Source of the DNA: Rugosimonospora africana
Lineage (GTDB): Bacteria; Actinomycetota; Actinomycetes; Mycobacteriales; Micromonosporaceae
Length of the DNA: 64,000 bases
NCBI RefSeq assembly: GCF_016862975.1
Contig: NZ_BONZ01000083.1
Span: 1-64,000, forward strand
Reading direction: 5' to 3'
Below are positions 34,359-46,108 of the stretch, piece after piece. A program made the translations under genes and the position numbers. The notes beneath the pieces are model-generated. The model ran no database searches, was not told where the DNA came from, and was given only the letters and a program-made list of their open reading frames with translations. Within the stretch, counting starts at the first letter, position 1. Every line of letters starts with the position of its first letter.

Positions 34359-36533
34359 GTTCGGGATGGGCTGCTCGACAGGGTCGGGGAAGGAGCCCTC
34401 CTTCAGCAACCCGGACAGCGCCTGTCTGTCGGCCAGGAGCGCGGCCAGGGCTGCCAGGAAGCCGACGGCCTCGGCGCCGTTGACGATCCGGTGGTCGTGG
34501 GCGAGTGCGAGGTTCACCGCCCGTACCCGGCGGGGCAGGCCCGTACCATCGTCGATCCACTCGTCGAACGCGCCACCGACCGCGAGGGCGCACGCGAGCC
34601 CGGGCGGGATCACCGGCTGTACCAGGATGACGCCCGGCTCGAAGTTCCACGAGACGACGATGTTCGCCTCGGTCAACTGGTGTTCGGCGAACGTGCCGTG
34701 CAACGCCCGCAGGCGGTAGTCGGCCAGGATGTCGGCGATCTCGTCGAGGGTCCGATGCTCGACTGCGTGTACCACCGGCACGAACAGTCCCTGTCCGGCG
34801 TCCAGGGTGACGCCGACGTGCGCCTGGTCGGCCAGGTGAAGCTCGGTGAGCCCGGGGCCCAACTGGGCGAAGCAGTTCGGGAACCGCTCGCGCAGGTCGC
34901 CGACGAGCTTGACGACCACCTCAAGCAGTTCCAGTGGAGGGCCGCCCAGCGCGTTGACGGCCTGCTCGACGCCGTGAAAGGCGTCCAGCGACGCCTGGTA
35001 CACCGCGAACGCGTCCGGTATCTCCCGGCGACCGCGGGATACCACGGTGCCGACCTGTTGCTGGCCGCGCCCCAACGAGACCACCCGCGGGCCCTCGTGC
35101 CCCGGCGGGCCGCTCGTGCCGGCGCCCGTGGATGGTGGGTTGGCACCGGACCCCCGGTCATGCTCGAACGCGGCGACGTGGGCCAGCCGGCCGCCGGGCC
35201 GGCACTCGGCGCCCGTGGCGACCTCGTGGCACAGGATACCGGCGCACGGAGCCGGCAGCTCCTCCACCGCCTTGGACGTCTCGACCTCGGCTACGGCGTC
35301 GCCCGCCGCCACCTCGGCGCCGTCGGCGACCAGCCACCCCAACAGGACGTAGCTCTCGTCGTTGTTGTTGAGCTTCGGCACCACCACCAGACGACCGGGC
35401 TCTGTCACGGTGGGCGCGGCGACAGCCACGGCCGACGCGGCGACAGCCACGGTGGGCGCGGCGGCCGTCATGGTGGGCGCGGCCGTCACGGCTGGCGACT
35501 CGTCGATCGTGGCCCTCCGCGACTCAAGCCGACGCCCGCGCAGCGCCGCCAGGATGTCGGACTCCTGCAGCAGCACGGTCTGTTCCAGATGCGGCGCCGC
35601 GGGAATGACGCTGTCCCGGGAGTGCAGGCACACCACCGGTCCACGCAGGTCGCCCCACAACCGCTGGTGGAGCGTGGCGGCGACGTCGGCCCCCCAGAGC
35701 CCACCCGCCGTGCTCTCCTCGGCGGTGAAGATCGCGTATGCGGCCCGCAGCAGCGGGAGGACCGGATCGAAGTTCAGCGGGTAGATCTGCGCGGGAACCA
35801 GGACGTGCACGGTCGCCTCGTCGGCGGCCGCCATCGTCCGGGCCACCCCGACCGCGAGGTCCGCGGTGCCGCCGGGGGCGAGGACGACCAGATCCGGGCC
35901 GGTTCGCTCGTGCGGGGCGATGTGTGCCCAGTTCCCGTCGGCGAGCAGTTCGCATCGCAGCGCCTCGTCGATCCGGCCCGGGCCGAGGTGCCGGGAGCCG
36001 TACAACGACTTTGACTCGAACACGATCGCCGGCTGGTCCCTGGCCAGCGCCCGGGCGAATACCGCCTCCGGGTCGTGATAGGCGGACAGCTCGAACAGCG
36101 ACAGGTGAGGCACCCCGATGAAGTGCTTCTGCAGGCTCTGGCTGTGGGTCGGCCCGTAGCCGCGCCGGCCGCCGACCGGGCAGCGCACCACCAGGCGCAT
36201 CGGCACCCGCTGCCCGTACATGGCGACCGACTTGGAGGAGAAGTTGAGCAGCTGATCGAAGGCGAGGGCGGCGAAGTCGCCGAACATGATCTCGACGATC
36301 ACCCGGTTGCCGGCCAGTGCCAGCCCGTTGGCGACGCCGACGATGCCGCCCTCGCTGATCGGGGTGTTGAGCACCCGCGACGGGTGGACCGTGGACAGGC
36401 CCCGGGTGACCCGGAAGGCTCCCCCGTACGGGTCCTCGATGTCCTCGCCCAGCAGGAACAGGTCTTCGTGGCGGGTCAACAGGGTGCCCAGCGCGCGGTT
36501 GAGGACTTCGGCGATCCGTTCAGGCCGGTGCAT
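34356..36533 (-). CDS. 2-Oxoacid dehydrogenase E1 beta-lipoyl-E2 fusion
   Basis: A 725-residue fusion. Residues about 1-325 are an E1 beta subunit (RALGTLLTRHEDLFLLGEDI, NTPISEGGIVGVANGLAL, VPAQIYPLNFDPV, FTAEESTAGG). After an Ala/Pro linker comes a lipoyl domain with the lipoyl Lys in ETSKAVEEL (about 421). No peripheral subunit-binding domain is seen before the E2 acyltransferase core. The core's catalytic motif reads DHRIVNG, with Asn where DHRxxDG has Asp. Canonical complexes keep E1 beta and E2 separate. The ATG follows GGAGG and overlaps E1 alpha by 14 bases. With E1 alpha it should decarboxylate a 2-oxo acid and pass the acyl group to CoA or, given the neighbouring carrier gene, to a carrier protein. 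Confidence 0.9.
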   Translation of the reverse strand: MHRPERIAEVLNRALGTLLTRHEDLFLLGEDIEDPYGGAFRVTRGLSTVHPSRVLNTPISEGGIVGVANGLALAGNRVIVEIMFGDFAALAFDQLLNFSSKSVAMYGQRVPMRLVVRCPVGGRRGYGPTHSQSLQKHFIGVPHLSLFELSAYHDPEAVFARALARDQPAIVFESKSLYGSRHLGPGRIDEALRCELLADGNWAHIAPHERTGPDLVVLAPGGTADLAVGVARTMAAADEATVHVLVPAQIYPLNFDPVLPLLRAAYAIFTAEESTAGGLWGADVAATLHQRLWGDLRGPVVCLHSRDSVIPAAPHLEQTVLLQESDILAALRGRRLESRRATIDESPAVTAAPTMTAAAPTVAVAASAVAVAAPTVTEPGRLVVVPKLNNNDESYVLLGWLVADGAEVAAGDAVAEVETSKAVEELPAPCAGILCHEVATGAECRPGGRLAHVAAFEHDRGSGANPPSTGAGTSGPPGHEGPRVVSLGRGQQQVGTVVSRGRREIPDAFAVYQASLDAFHGVEQAVNALGGPPLELLEVVVKLVGDLRERFPNCFAQLGPGLTELHLADQAHVGVTLDAGQGLFVPVVHAVEHRTLDEIADILADYRLRALHGTFAEHQLTEANIVVSWNFEPGVILVQPVIPPGLACALAVGGAFDEWIDDGTGLPRRVRAVNLALAHDHRIVNGAEAVGFLAALAALLADRQALSGLLKEGSFPDPVEQPIPN
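35408..35490 (-). repeat. Degenerate repeat in the E1 beta/lipoyl linker
   Basis: Short imperfect repeats built on GGGCGCGGC and GCGACAGCCACGG encode an Ala/Val/Thr/Pro-rich linker between the E1 beta part and the lipoyl domain. It is the kind of flexible tether that lets a lipoyl arm swing between active sites. Confidence 0.5.
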
Positions 36534-37425
36534 CCGGCGACCTCCACTCCGAAAGAGGGCGCTCACGCACGGCCTCCACCACCCTGGCCACGTGGGCGCG
36601 CTGCCGAGCCCGGGCCGCGTCGACGCGTTCCGGATCCGCCGCGCGCAGCGCGCCGAGCCAGTCGCGCTGGCGGGCCAGCGCCAACTGGTGCGCGTCGCGT
36701 GTGTCGTCACCCTTGCTGTGCGGACCCAGACGGACGGTGTCGAACTCCACGACCAGCGGGTGCGGAGCGCTCCTGATCTCGTCGATCATCGGGCCGAGCC
36801 GGCGGCGGATGTCGCCGATGTCGGTGGTGGCGAGTCCGGTGTACTCGACGCCGAACGCGGCTGCCCGTGACGCGACCGAGCCTGCCATCTGCCGGGTCGT
36901 CGGCGTGGACTGGGCGATGCCATTGTTCTCGACGACCACCAGCAGCGGCAGTTGCCACAGCTGAGCCATGTTCAGCGCCTCGTACACGACGCCCTCGCCC
37001 CAGGTGCCGTCGCCGATGTAGGCGGCCGCGATCCGCCGCTGCCCGGTCCGCTGGTAGTGCAGCGCCATCCCGGTCGCGACAGCTACGCCCTGTCCCTGGA
37101 CCCCCGTGGTGACGAAGCCGTCCCGCAGGATGTGCTGGCTGCCGCCCACGCCGGCACACGGCGCACCGGCCCGGCCCAGGATCTCGGCCAGCAGCGGTGC
37201 CGGATCACCGAATCGGGCGAGATAGTGCCCGTGGCTGCGGTGGTTGCCCAGCACGAAGTCGTCGCGCAGCATCGGCTCCAGCGCTACCGGAACGTACTCC
37301 TGACCGAGACAGGTGTGCGTGGTTCCGCTCACCTCACCGCTCGCGAACAGATCGAGCAGCGCCTCCTCGAACGCCCGGATCAGCAGCAGCAGATCCAGGT
37401 CCGTGTCACTGACGACCGAGGCCAT
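36520..37425 (-). CDS. 2-Oxoacid dehydrogenase E1 alpha subunit
   Basis: A 301-residue thiamine-diphosphate enzyme subunit of the pyruvate/branched-chain 2-oxoacid dehydrogenase E1 alpha family. The TPP motif runs from GDGTWGEGVVYEALN to VENN (about residues 137-168). Also visible are CLGQEYVPVAL, NHRSHGHYLA, VGGSQHI and RLGPHSKGDD, all family positions. It should pair with the E1 beta half of the next gene. The start ATG overlaps the end of the carrier-protein gene by 20 bases and its end overlaps E1 beta-E2. Substrate is not deducible: pyruvate, a branched-chain keto acid or an aromatic keto acid are all possible. Confidence 0.92.
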   Translation of the reverse strand: MASVVSDTDLDLLLLIRAFEEALLDLFASGEVSGTTHTCLGQEYVPVALEPMLRDDFVLGNHRSHGHYLARFGDPAPLLAEILGRAGAPCAGVGGSQHILRDGFVTTGVQGQGVAVATGMALHYQRTGQRRIAAAYIGDGTWGEGVVYEALNMAQLWQLPLLVVVENNGIAQSTPTTRQMAGSVASRAAAFGVEYTGLATTDIGDIRRRLGPMIDEIRSAPHPLVVEFDTVRLGPHSKGDDTRDAHQLALARQRDWLGALRAADPERVDAARARQRAHVARVVEAVRERPLSEWRSPDAPA

Positions 37426-37681
37426 CAGCGCTCTCCCCGGTGGACGGAGTCCGCGTGGCGGTCTGACGGTCGACGATCTCCCGCAGAGCCGCCACCGTCC
37501 GCGCGTGGCGCATCTCCCGCGGCGTGAACCGCACCCCGAAAGCCTGCTCCAGCGCGCCGATGAGCTGGAGGTGGCGCAGGCTGTTCCACATGATCGCGGG
37601 CCCCGTGCCCGGCTCGGCGCGCACCGCTTCCGCCGGTACCTGCAGAACCCGCGCCACGACGGCCGAGAAGTCGTCGGTCAT
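37406..37681 (-). CDS. Free-standing acyl carrier protein
   Basis: A 91-residue carrier protein. The phosphopantetheine site reads WNSLRHLQLIGALEQAFGVRF, with Ser conserved but Asn in place of the common Asp before it. The C-terminal 20 residues are polar and probably unstructured. It lies between a KAS III-like gene and the E1 alpha gene, 18 bases after the former and overlapping the latter, which suggests that the dehydrogenase complex and the KAS III-like enzyme both work on this carrier. Confidence 0.85.
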   Translation of the reverse strand: MTDDFSAVVARVLQVPAEAVRAEPGTGPAIMWNSLRHLQLIGALEQAFGVRFTPREMRHARTVAALREIVDRQTATRTPSTGESADGLGRQ

Positions 37682-37699
37682 ATCACCTGCTCCAATCGG

Positions 37700-38803
37700 T
37701 CACACCTGTACGAGCGTGCAGGCCCAGTGCATCCCGCGGCCACGCGAGAACAGCGCGACGATGCCTCCGGCCGGCAGGTCGCGGCGCGCCCGCAGGTCGG
37801 CCAGGCCGAACAACGGATCGGCCGCCCCCAGGTGGCCGTGTTCGAGGGCGAGCGCGGCGGTGGTGCGCTCCAGCGGGATGTGAAGCGTCTCGGCCAGCGA
37901 ACCCATCGCGGCCTCGTTGTCGGCCAACATGCACAGCCGGTCGATGTCGGTCAGCCCGACCCCGGCCCGCCGGCACGCCCGCTCCACGACCGTCCGGGCG
38001 TTCTCGTCCAGCTGCCTGACGAACTGCTCGAACCGCGTGGCGTCGTAATCGAAGAACTCGACGACGTTCCACGCGTCCCGGGCACGGTAGGCGTCCGAAT
38101 TCGGCACCGTGGCACCGAACGGTGCCGCGGTGCCACCGCCGTCCATGCGGTAGAGGTCGGCGTACCGCCCGTCGGTCAGCACCTCCGTCGCGAGCCAGCG
38201 CAGCGCCGGATGGCCGCGGCGCGCGAGCGCGGCGGCGGCGCCGTCGGAAAAGACCATCGACTGCGTGGTCGCCCGATCCCAGTACGGCTCGCAGGTGCGG
38301 TTCGCCGCAACGATCAGCGCGGCGGTGTAGTCGGGATGGCTGGCGAACTTGCCGGCCACCACGTCGAAGGCCACCACCCCGGTGGTGCAAGCCTGCGTCA
38401 GCAGACAGCACTCGGCACGACCGGCGCCGAGACGGTGGGCGAGACTGGCCGCGGCGTCCCAGTACAGGTATTCCGTGAGGTCCGTCGTCGCGAGGACCAC
38501 CAGATCCACCTCCGCGGGATCGACATCCGCGGAGCTGAGCGCGTCCCGCCCGGCCTCCAGCGCCAGATCGGTCAGCCCGACGTCGCTGGCCGCGCGGCGA
38601 ACGTGGCGGTGGCCGTAGCCGATGATGCGGTCGACGTCATCCGGGTGGGCCGCCGCGAGCTCCCGCACCGGGCTGGGGTCGGCAAGCTTGACGCCGAAGC
38701 CGGCGAGGCCGAAGTCGACGACCGGCGCCTCGCCGCGCCCGGGTGGTGCTTGCCGGGGGGCGAGCAGCGCGTCGCCGCACTCAACCGAACTCGATGGTTC
38801 CAT
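37700..38803 (-). CDS. KAS III-like (thiolase-fold) protein with altered active site
   Basis: A 367-residue 3-oxoacyl-ACP synthase III family protein. The nucleophile Cys is present in LLTQACTTGVVAF (about residue 138), and AALIVAANRTCEPYW, MVFSDGAAAAL and VALFSRGRGMHWA fit the fold. The two other catalytic positions differ: where FabH has HQAN the sequence is LADN, and where it has GNTS the sequence is GHLG. Such changes are seen in KAS III-like acyltransferases rather than decarboxylating condensing enzymes. The start overlaps the preceding permease by 23 bases; an upstream extension has no similarity. Together with the following carrier and dehydrogenase genes it probably moves or extends an acyl group. 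Confidence 0.85.
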   Translation of the reverse strand: MEPSSSVECGDALLAPRQAPPGRGEAPVVDFGLAGFGVKLADPSPVRELAAAHPDDVDRIIGYGHRHVRRAASDVGLTDLALEAGRDALSSADVDPAEVDLVVLATTDLTEYLYWDAAASLAHRLGAGRAECCLLTQACTTGVVAFDVVAGKFASHPDYTAALIVAANRTCEPYWDRATTQSMVFSDGAAAALARRGHPALRWLATEVLTDGRYADLYRMDGGGTAAPFGATVPNSDAYRARDAWNVVEFFDYDATRFEQFVRQLDENARTVVERACRRAGVGLTDIDRLCMLADNEAAMGSLAETLHIPLERTTAALALEHGHLGAADPLFGLADLRARRDLPAGGIVALFSRGRGMHWACTLVQV

Positions 38804-39563
38804 TCCGTCGTCCCCGATCGGTGAAGCGGCGTAACGAAAACACTCCCACGAGCAGCCAGCCGGCGCCGACCGCGAGCTCCCGGACCAGCTGTCCGGCGAC
38901 GTCCGGGCCGCCATCGAGCACGGCACGCACCGCCATCAGACCGTGCGTCACCGGCAGGATGTCGGACACCCACGACAGCCACGTGGGCCAGAAGCTGACC
39001 GGCACGTCGACGCCTCCCAGCGTCATCACCGTCAGGTAGCCCACGTTGAGGATCAGCCAGTCCAGCTGCGGATGCCGGAGCACCAGTCCGCACAGCGTGC
39101 AGCCATACGCGTAGCTGGTGAAACTGACCACCCACATCAGGGGGATGGCGGCAAGAAGACGCCCCCACGGCAAGGGCGTACCGACGAGGACCGGGACGGT
39201 CACCAGGGCCACGGTCGAGGACACCATGCCGGTCAGTACCCAGTGCAGACCGCGGGCCAACAGCACCGGCACGTGACCCACCGGGCTCGCAATGAGCAGG
39301 GAGAACGTGCCGTGCGCGCGCTCGTCGTTCACCGATATGACGACGATGGTCGACTCCAGGCAGGCGAGCACGACCGCGTTCCCGACGGCGAGATACCTCG
39401 TCATGTCGGCCGAGTGCAGCGCACGACCGACCAGCGCGAAGAAGGTCACCTGGGCCGCCAGTCGCAGCATCCAACCGAGCAGCCAGGTGCGTACCGTGTA
39501 GGCGTTGCGCAGCTCGGCGAAGCCGTTGGCCAGCGTGCGCCGCAGCACGTACGCGTACGTCAT
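38781..39563 (-). CDS. ABC-2 type transporter permease (second subunit)
   Basis: A 260-residue integral membrane protein with about six hydrophobic segments, among them VTFFALVGRALH, LVTVPVLVGTPLPWG, SYAYGCTLCGLVL and LAVGAGWLLVGVF. It is typical of the DrrB/ABC-2 permease family. A charged NDERAHGTFSLLIASPV loop matches the family's conserved cytoplasmic helix. Its ATG overlaps the stop of the first permease (ATGA). It is expected to form an export channel with the first permease and the ATPase. Confidence 0.85.
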   Translation of the reverse strand: MTYAYVLRRTLANGFAELRNAYTVRTWLLGWMLRLAAQVTFFALVGRALHSADMTRYLAVGNAVVLACLESTIVVISVNDERAHGTFSLLIASPVGHVPVLLARGLHWVLTGMVSSTVALVTVPVLVGTPLPWGRLLAAIPLMWVVSFTSYAYGCTLCGLVLRHPQLDWLILNVGYLTVMTLGGVDVPVSFWPTWLSWVSDILPVTHGLMAVRAVLDGGPDVAGQLVRELAVGAGWLLVGVFSLRRFTDRGRRNGTIEFG

Positions 39564-40375
39564 GCGAGTGTCGCCGATCCGGTCCGGGCCACGCGTCCGG
39601 AGATGCGGGCCATCAACACCGCACCCGCGGCCAGGGCTGCCAGCGCGAGTGCGGTGATCGCCGCCAGCCGCAGCGGCCAGTGATTGATGTGGCCGGGATC
39701 GCCGAAGCAGTCCCGCAGCAGGTCCCCGGACCAGGACAGGAAGACCAGATCGCTCAGCGGTCGCAGCCATTGGGGGAGCAGCCCGACCGGAACGAGAATG
39801 CCGCCGAGGATGTAGAACGGATACGTCATCGCGTTCTGGAACAGCAGCGCGACCCGGCTGAGCACGAACGCGGCGCTGAACAGGCTGGCGGTGCCCACCA
39901 TGGCCATCAGCGTCGCCGCCACGGTCAGCGCCAGCAGCACCGGGTGGTGCAGGGTCAGTCGCACGCCGAACCCGATCCGGGCGACCAGCGCCGACTCCAC
40001 CATCGACAGGGCGGCCAGGACGAACGTCGCACAGATCCGGCCGATGACGGACAGCAGCAGCGGCGCCGGCGCCACCAGGGCGAGTTCGAGGGTGCCGGTC
40101 CACCGGTCGCCGCTGATGAGTCCGCCGCACAGCCCGACCGCCAGCAACCAGAGCGAGATCAGGGCCGGTGCGAAGACGGCGCTGACGATCAGGTCGCGGT
40201 CGCCCGAGCGGACGGCGATGGACAGGAACATCAGCGCGAACAACGGGCTGGTCACCAGCGTCAGCAACTGACCCGGCGACCGGATGAGCTGCCTGAGCGC
40301 GAGCCGCGCGCCGCCGAGGGCGGCGTACCACCAGAGCAACCCGCCCTGCCGCAGACGCGGCGCAGCCGGCGGCAT
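39560..40375 (-). CDS. ABC-2 type transporter permease (first subunit)
   Basis: A 271-residue membrane protein with six predicted transmembrane segments, for example LTLVTSPLFALMFLSIAV, LISLWLLAVGLCGGLI, ALTVAATLMAMVGTASLF and AAITALALAALAAGAVL. The loop SGDRWTGTLELALVAPAP is the family's conserved cytoplasmic segment. It follows the ATPase with stop and start directly adjacent (TGAATG) and overlaps the second permease by four bases. Export of the cluster's product, and thereby self-protection, is the expected role. Confidence 0.86.
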   Translation of the reverse strand: MPPAAPRLRQGGLLWWYAALGGARLALRQLIRSPGQLLTLVTSPLFALMFLSIAVRSGDRDLIVSAVFAPALISLWLLAVGLCGGLISGDRWTGTLELALVAPAPLLLSVIGRICATFVLAALSMVESALVARIGFGVRLTLHHPVLLALTVAATLMAMVGTASLFSAAFVLSRVALLFQNAMTYPFYILGGILVPVGLLPQWLRPLSDLVFLSWSGDLLRDCFGDPGHINHWPLRLAAITALALAALAAGAVLMARISGRVARTGSATLA

Positions 40376-41329
40376 TCACACCTCCAGGCCGCGTGAACCG
40401 ACGAGGGTCAAGTAGACCTCCTCCAACCGCGGGGGCGCCGCCTCGATCGTGGTCACGCCGCCGTCCAGAAGGACCTTCATGAGGTCTCTCACACTCGAGC
40501 CATCGGCAGGAACGAGCCGCCACCGGCCCGGCAGGTCACCGTGCCCCGTCACCGTCGCGACGTCCGCCCGTACTCTCAGCTCGTCGATCAGCGCCGGGTC
40601 GGTCCAGGTGAAGTCGATCCGGTCGCCGACCGCCAGCAGGTCACCGACGCGTTCGGTGCGCTCGGTCAGCAGCAGCCGCCCGCCGTCGATGAGCGAGATG
40701 CGGTCGCACACCGCCTCGGCCTCGGCCATGTCGTGAGTGGTGAGGAAGATGGTCCGGCCGGTGGCGCGCAGGTCCCGGATGATGCGGCGGAACTCCAACG
40801 CCGCCACCGGATCCATGCCCACCGTCGGTTCGTCCAGGAACAGCACCTGCGGGTCGCCGATCAGCCCGCGGGCGAGGTGCAGCCGCTGCTTCATGCCCCG
40901 CGAATACTGCTCCACCGGCTGGTTGGCCCGCTCGGCGAGGCCGAGTTCCTCAAGTAGTTCGCTCGCCCGACGCTTGGCCGCGCGCGGTCCGAGGCCGAAC
41001 AGGCTGGCCCAGAACAACAGGTTGTCCCGCGCGCTTACCCGCCCGTAGAGCCCGCGGTCCCCACCGAAGACGATGCCGATCTGCCGGCGTACCGCTTTCG
41101 CCTCGCGGACCACGTCGTGGCCGAGCACCCGGGCGCTGCCGCTGCTGGGCAACAGAACCGTGGACAGTACGCGCACGAGCGTCGTCTTTCCCGCTCCGTT
41201 GGGTCCCAGCAGCCCGTGGGTCTCGCCGCGCTCCACCGTGAGGTCGACGTCCGCCAGCGCGACGTAGGACTGTCCGCCGGGTCCCGTGAACGTCCGGCCG
41301 AGAGCGGACACCGTCACGGCATCTGTCAT
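40376..41329 (-). CDS. ABC transporter ATP-binding protein (DrrA-like)
   Basis: A 317-residue ABC ATPase with Walker [10 protein letters not shown], signature YSRGMKQR, Walker [13 protein letters not shown] and the H-loop [12 protein letters not shown]. The long C-terminal domain after about residue 220 is typical of daunorubicin-resistance-type exporters. GGAGA lies seven bases before the ATG; the ORF is open further upstream without similarity. It is the first gene of a seven-gene operon that continues through two permeases, a KAS III-like protein, a carrier protein and the 2-oxoacid dehydrogenase genes. Confidence 0.93.
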   Translation of the reverse strand: MTDAVTVSALGRTFTGPGGQSYVALADVDLTVERGETHGLLGPNGAGKTTLVRVLSTVLLPSSGSARVLGHDVVREAKAVRRQIGIVFGGDRGLYGRVSARDNLLFWASLFGLGPRAAKRRASELLEELGLAERANQPVEQYSRGMKQRLHLARGLIGDPQVLFLDEPTVGMDPVAALEFRRIIRDLRATGRTIFLTTHDMAEAEAVCDRISLIDGGRLLLTERTERVGDLLAVGDRIDFTWTDPALIDELRVRADVATVTGHGDLPGRWRLVPADGSSVRDLMKVLLDGGVTTIEAAPPRLEEVYLTLVGSRGLEV

Positions 41330-41754
41330 CTGGAGTCTCCGAATTGGTTCCGGACACGGCGTAGGGTCGCGCGGCTTCTCACGATGCGGTTCCGGGGGGA
41401 AGCTCTCGGCGCGGGTCGTCGGCGGTGGTGCCGGCCTCGGCGAAGTGAATCCACGTACTGGCGATGCGTCGCATTCAACCCCCGTTGTGCACCATGTCGT
41501 CGCGGGCGCGCGATGACAGATGTGCGGGGGCACCGAACCCGCGACACTGGCAGAAGGCTGCCAGCGAGCAGTGCAGGATGTCGATGCCTCGACCGCCAGC
41601 TTAGATCACCAACGGCCACGGTGGAAGCGGCGGCCGCGTTCGCCCGCCAGCGGAACCGTCCGGGCCGCGGGCGGATTCGGTTGTCCTTGCTCCGATCCAG
41701 ACCCTCACGTACGCTCACCGCACGCGGCCGACCCGCCGCCCATGGGGGTTGCGC
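41330..41754. promoter_or_regulatory. Divergent intergenic region between the ABC operon and a thioesterase gene
   Basis: About 425 bp without a supported gene, between divergent starts. It must contain promoters for the seven-gene ABC/dehydrogenase operon and for the thioesterase. No clear dyad or sigma-factor motif stood out. Confidence 0.4.
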
Positions 41755-42612
41755 ATGAATGTGCTTCGTTGGCAGGCACTGCGTGCGGGTGACAATGCCC
41801 GCGCCATTCTTGCCGTCGACTTCGGCGAAGGGCGCCGAGAGGCCGGCTTCCCGGAGCTGATCGCCAGTCTTCCCGGTGCGGAGGCGTGCCTGGTATCGCA
41901 GTTCGACGCCGGTGGCCTGGCGGCGCTGCACGCCGAGAGCGGCGTCACACCCCAACGGTTGCGGCGGGCGGTAGACGGCTGGAGCGACAGCGTCGCCGAC
42001 CTGGATACGCATCCGGTGGCGGTGTTGAGCTACTGCGCCGGGGCGTCCCTGGCCTGCCTCATCGCGGACCGCCTGGCCGCACGGGGCGCCCGGCCGGCGG
42101 TGGTGATGCTGGACCCACTCGTGGTCGTGCCGGACTCGTTGCTCGGCCGGTTCGCCGAGGCCGTGTACGGCCTGACGGGGTTGCTGTCCGACGATCTGGT
42201 CGAGGCTACCGTGGCCGGGGCCGCCGCCGAGGTGCGAGCGGATCCGGATCCGTCCGGGGCCAGGCTCTCGGCCTGTGCCGAGCGACTGTCCGAGCGGTAC
42301 GCCGCCGTGGTGTACCGGGCATGCGAGGAGGCGGACCTCGGCGACGACCTGGCGCAGGAGCTGCACGAGCACTTCACGAACGTTCTGCGCTACCAGGCGC
42401 TCGCCGGTTCGGTACCGGCACACGAGATCTGGTCGCCGGGCGCGGCTCGGGACACGACGGTCTTCGTCTCCAGGGAGCACCACCTGGTCCCGCCCCTGCC
42501 CGCCGCCACCGCCATGTTCGATGCCGGGCGAGCGGAGTTTCTGGCGCGACCCGAGCTGGCGGTGGCGGTCGCCGGGGTCGTCGCGCGATCGGCGGCGCCG
42601 GCCACGCCCTGA
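41755..42612 (+). CDS. Thioesterase-like alpha/beta hydrolase with Cys nucleophile
   Basis: A 285-residue protein. The nucleophile elbow reads VLSYCAGASLACLIA (S-Y-C-A-G), again with Cys (TGC) where thioesterases usually have Ser. It is followed by PAVVMLDPLVVVP, where family members place the acidic residue, and by SREHHLVPP near the C-terminus, a possible catalytic His. The overall match to type II thioesterases is weaker than for the first one. The ATG is preceded by GGGGG. It stands alone, divergent from the ABC operon and convergent with NRPS3, 16 bases away. Possible jobs are product release, ring closure or editing. Confidence 0.7.
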   Translation: MNVLRWQALRAGDNARAILAVDFGEGRREAGFPELIASLPGAEACLVSQFDAGGLAALHAESGVTPQRLRRAVDGWSDSVADLDTHPVAVLSYCAGASLACLIADRLAARGARPAVVMLDPLVVVPDSLLGRFAEAVYGLTGLLSDDLVEATVAGAAAEVRADPDPSGARLSACAERLSERYAAVVYRACEEADLGDDLAQELHEHFTNVLRYQALAGSVPAHEIWSPGAARDTTVFVSREHHLVPPLPAATAMFDAGRAEFLARPELAVAVAGVVARSAAPATP

Positions 42613-42628
42613 CGCGCGTCGCGGTCGT

Positions 42629-45793
<3,165 letters not shown>

Positions 45794-46108
45794 AATGCCG
45801 CCTGGCGCACGGGCCGGAGCGACGGGTCCTGGGCACCGAACCATCGGTACACAAAGGGTTACCGGCGTCGGCCCACGCTGGTATGAACCGCGGCGCATCG
45901 ATACTAGATCTAGCGGTGTAGATCGCTTAGGCTGCATCCACCGTCGGTATGACGGCTTGGGTGTCGGGTGTGGCGTGGCGGCCGTCCGTGGGCTCGGACA
46001 GTTAGCACTGGCCTCGACGATGGAGGTGCGTTCGTCGCCGGTCTACCGGGGCAACACGTTTGACGGCACGCCGTTCGGGTGGGGAAGGCGTTCCACGGGG
46101 AGGTACAC
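45794..46108. promoter_or_regulatory. Divergent region between NRPS3 and the LuxR-family regulator
   Basis: About 315 bp with no supported gene. It contains an unusually AT-rich patch around 45900-45930, with the perfect palindrome CTAGATCTAG and a nearby second copy of TAGATC. As it lies between the regulator gene and NRPS3, it is the most likely place for autoregulation. Confidence 0.45.
45904..45924. promoter_or_regulatory. Palindrome with repeated TAGATC, candidate operator
   Basis: CTAGATCTAG (45904-45913) is a ten-base perfect palindrome, and TAGATC recurs at 45919-45924, 13 bases from the first copy. AT-rich palindromes are typical of LuxR/NarL binding sites and rare in this GC-rich DNA. 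Confidence 0.4.
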
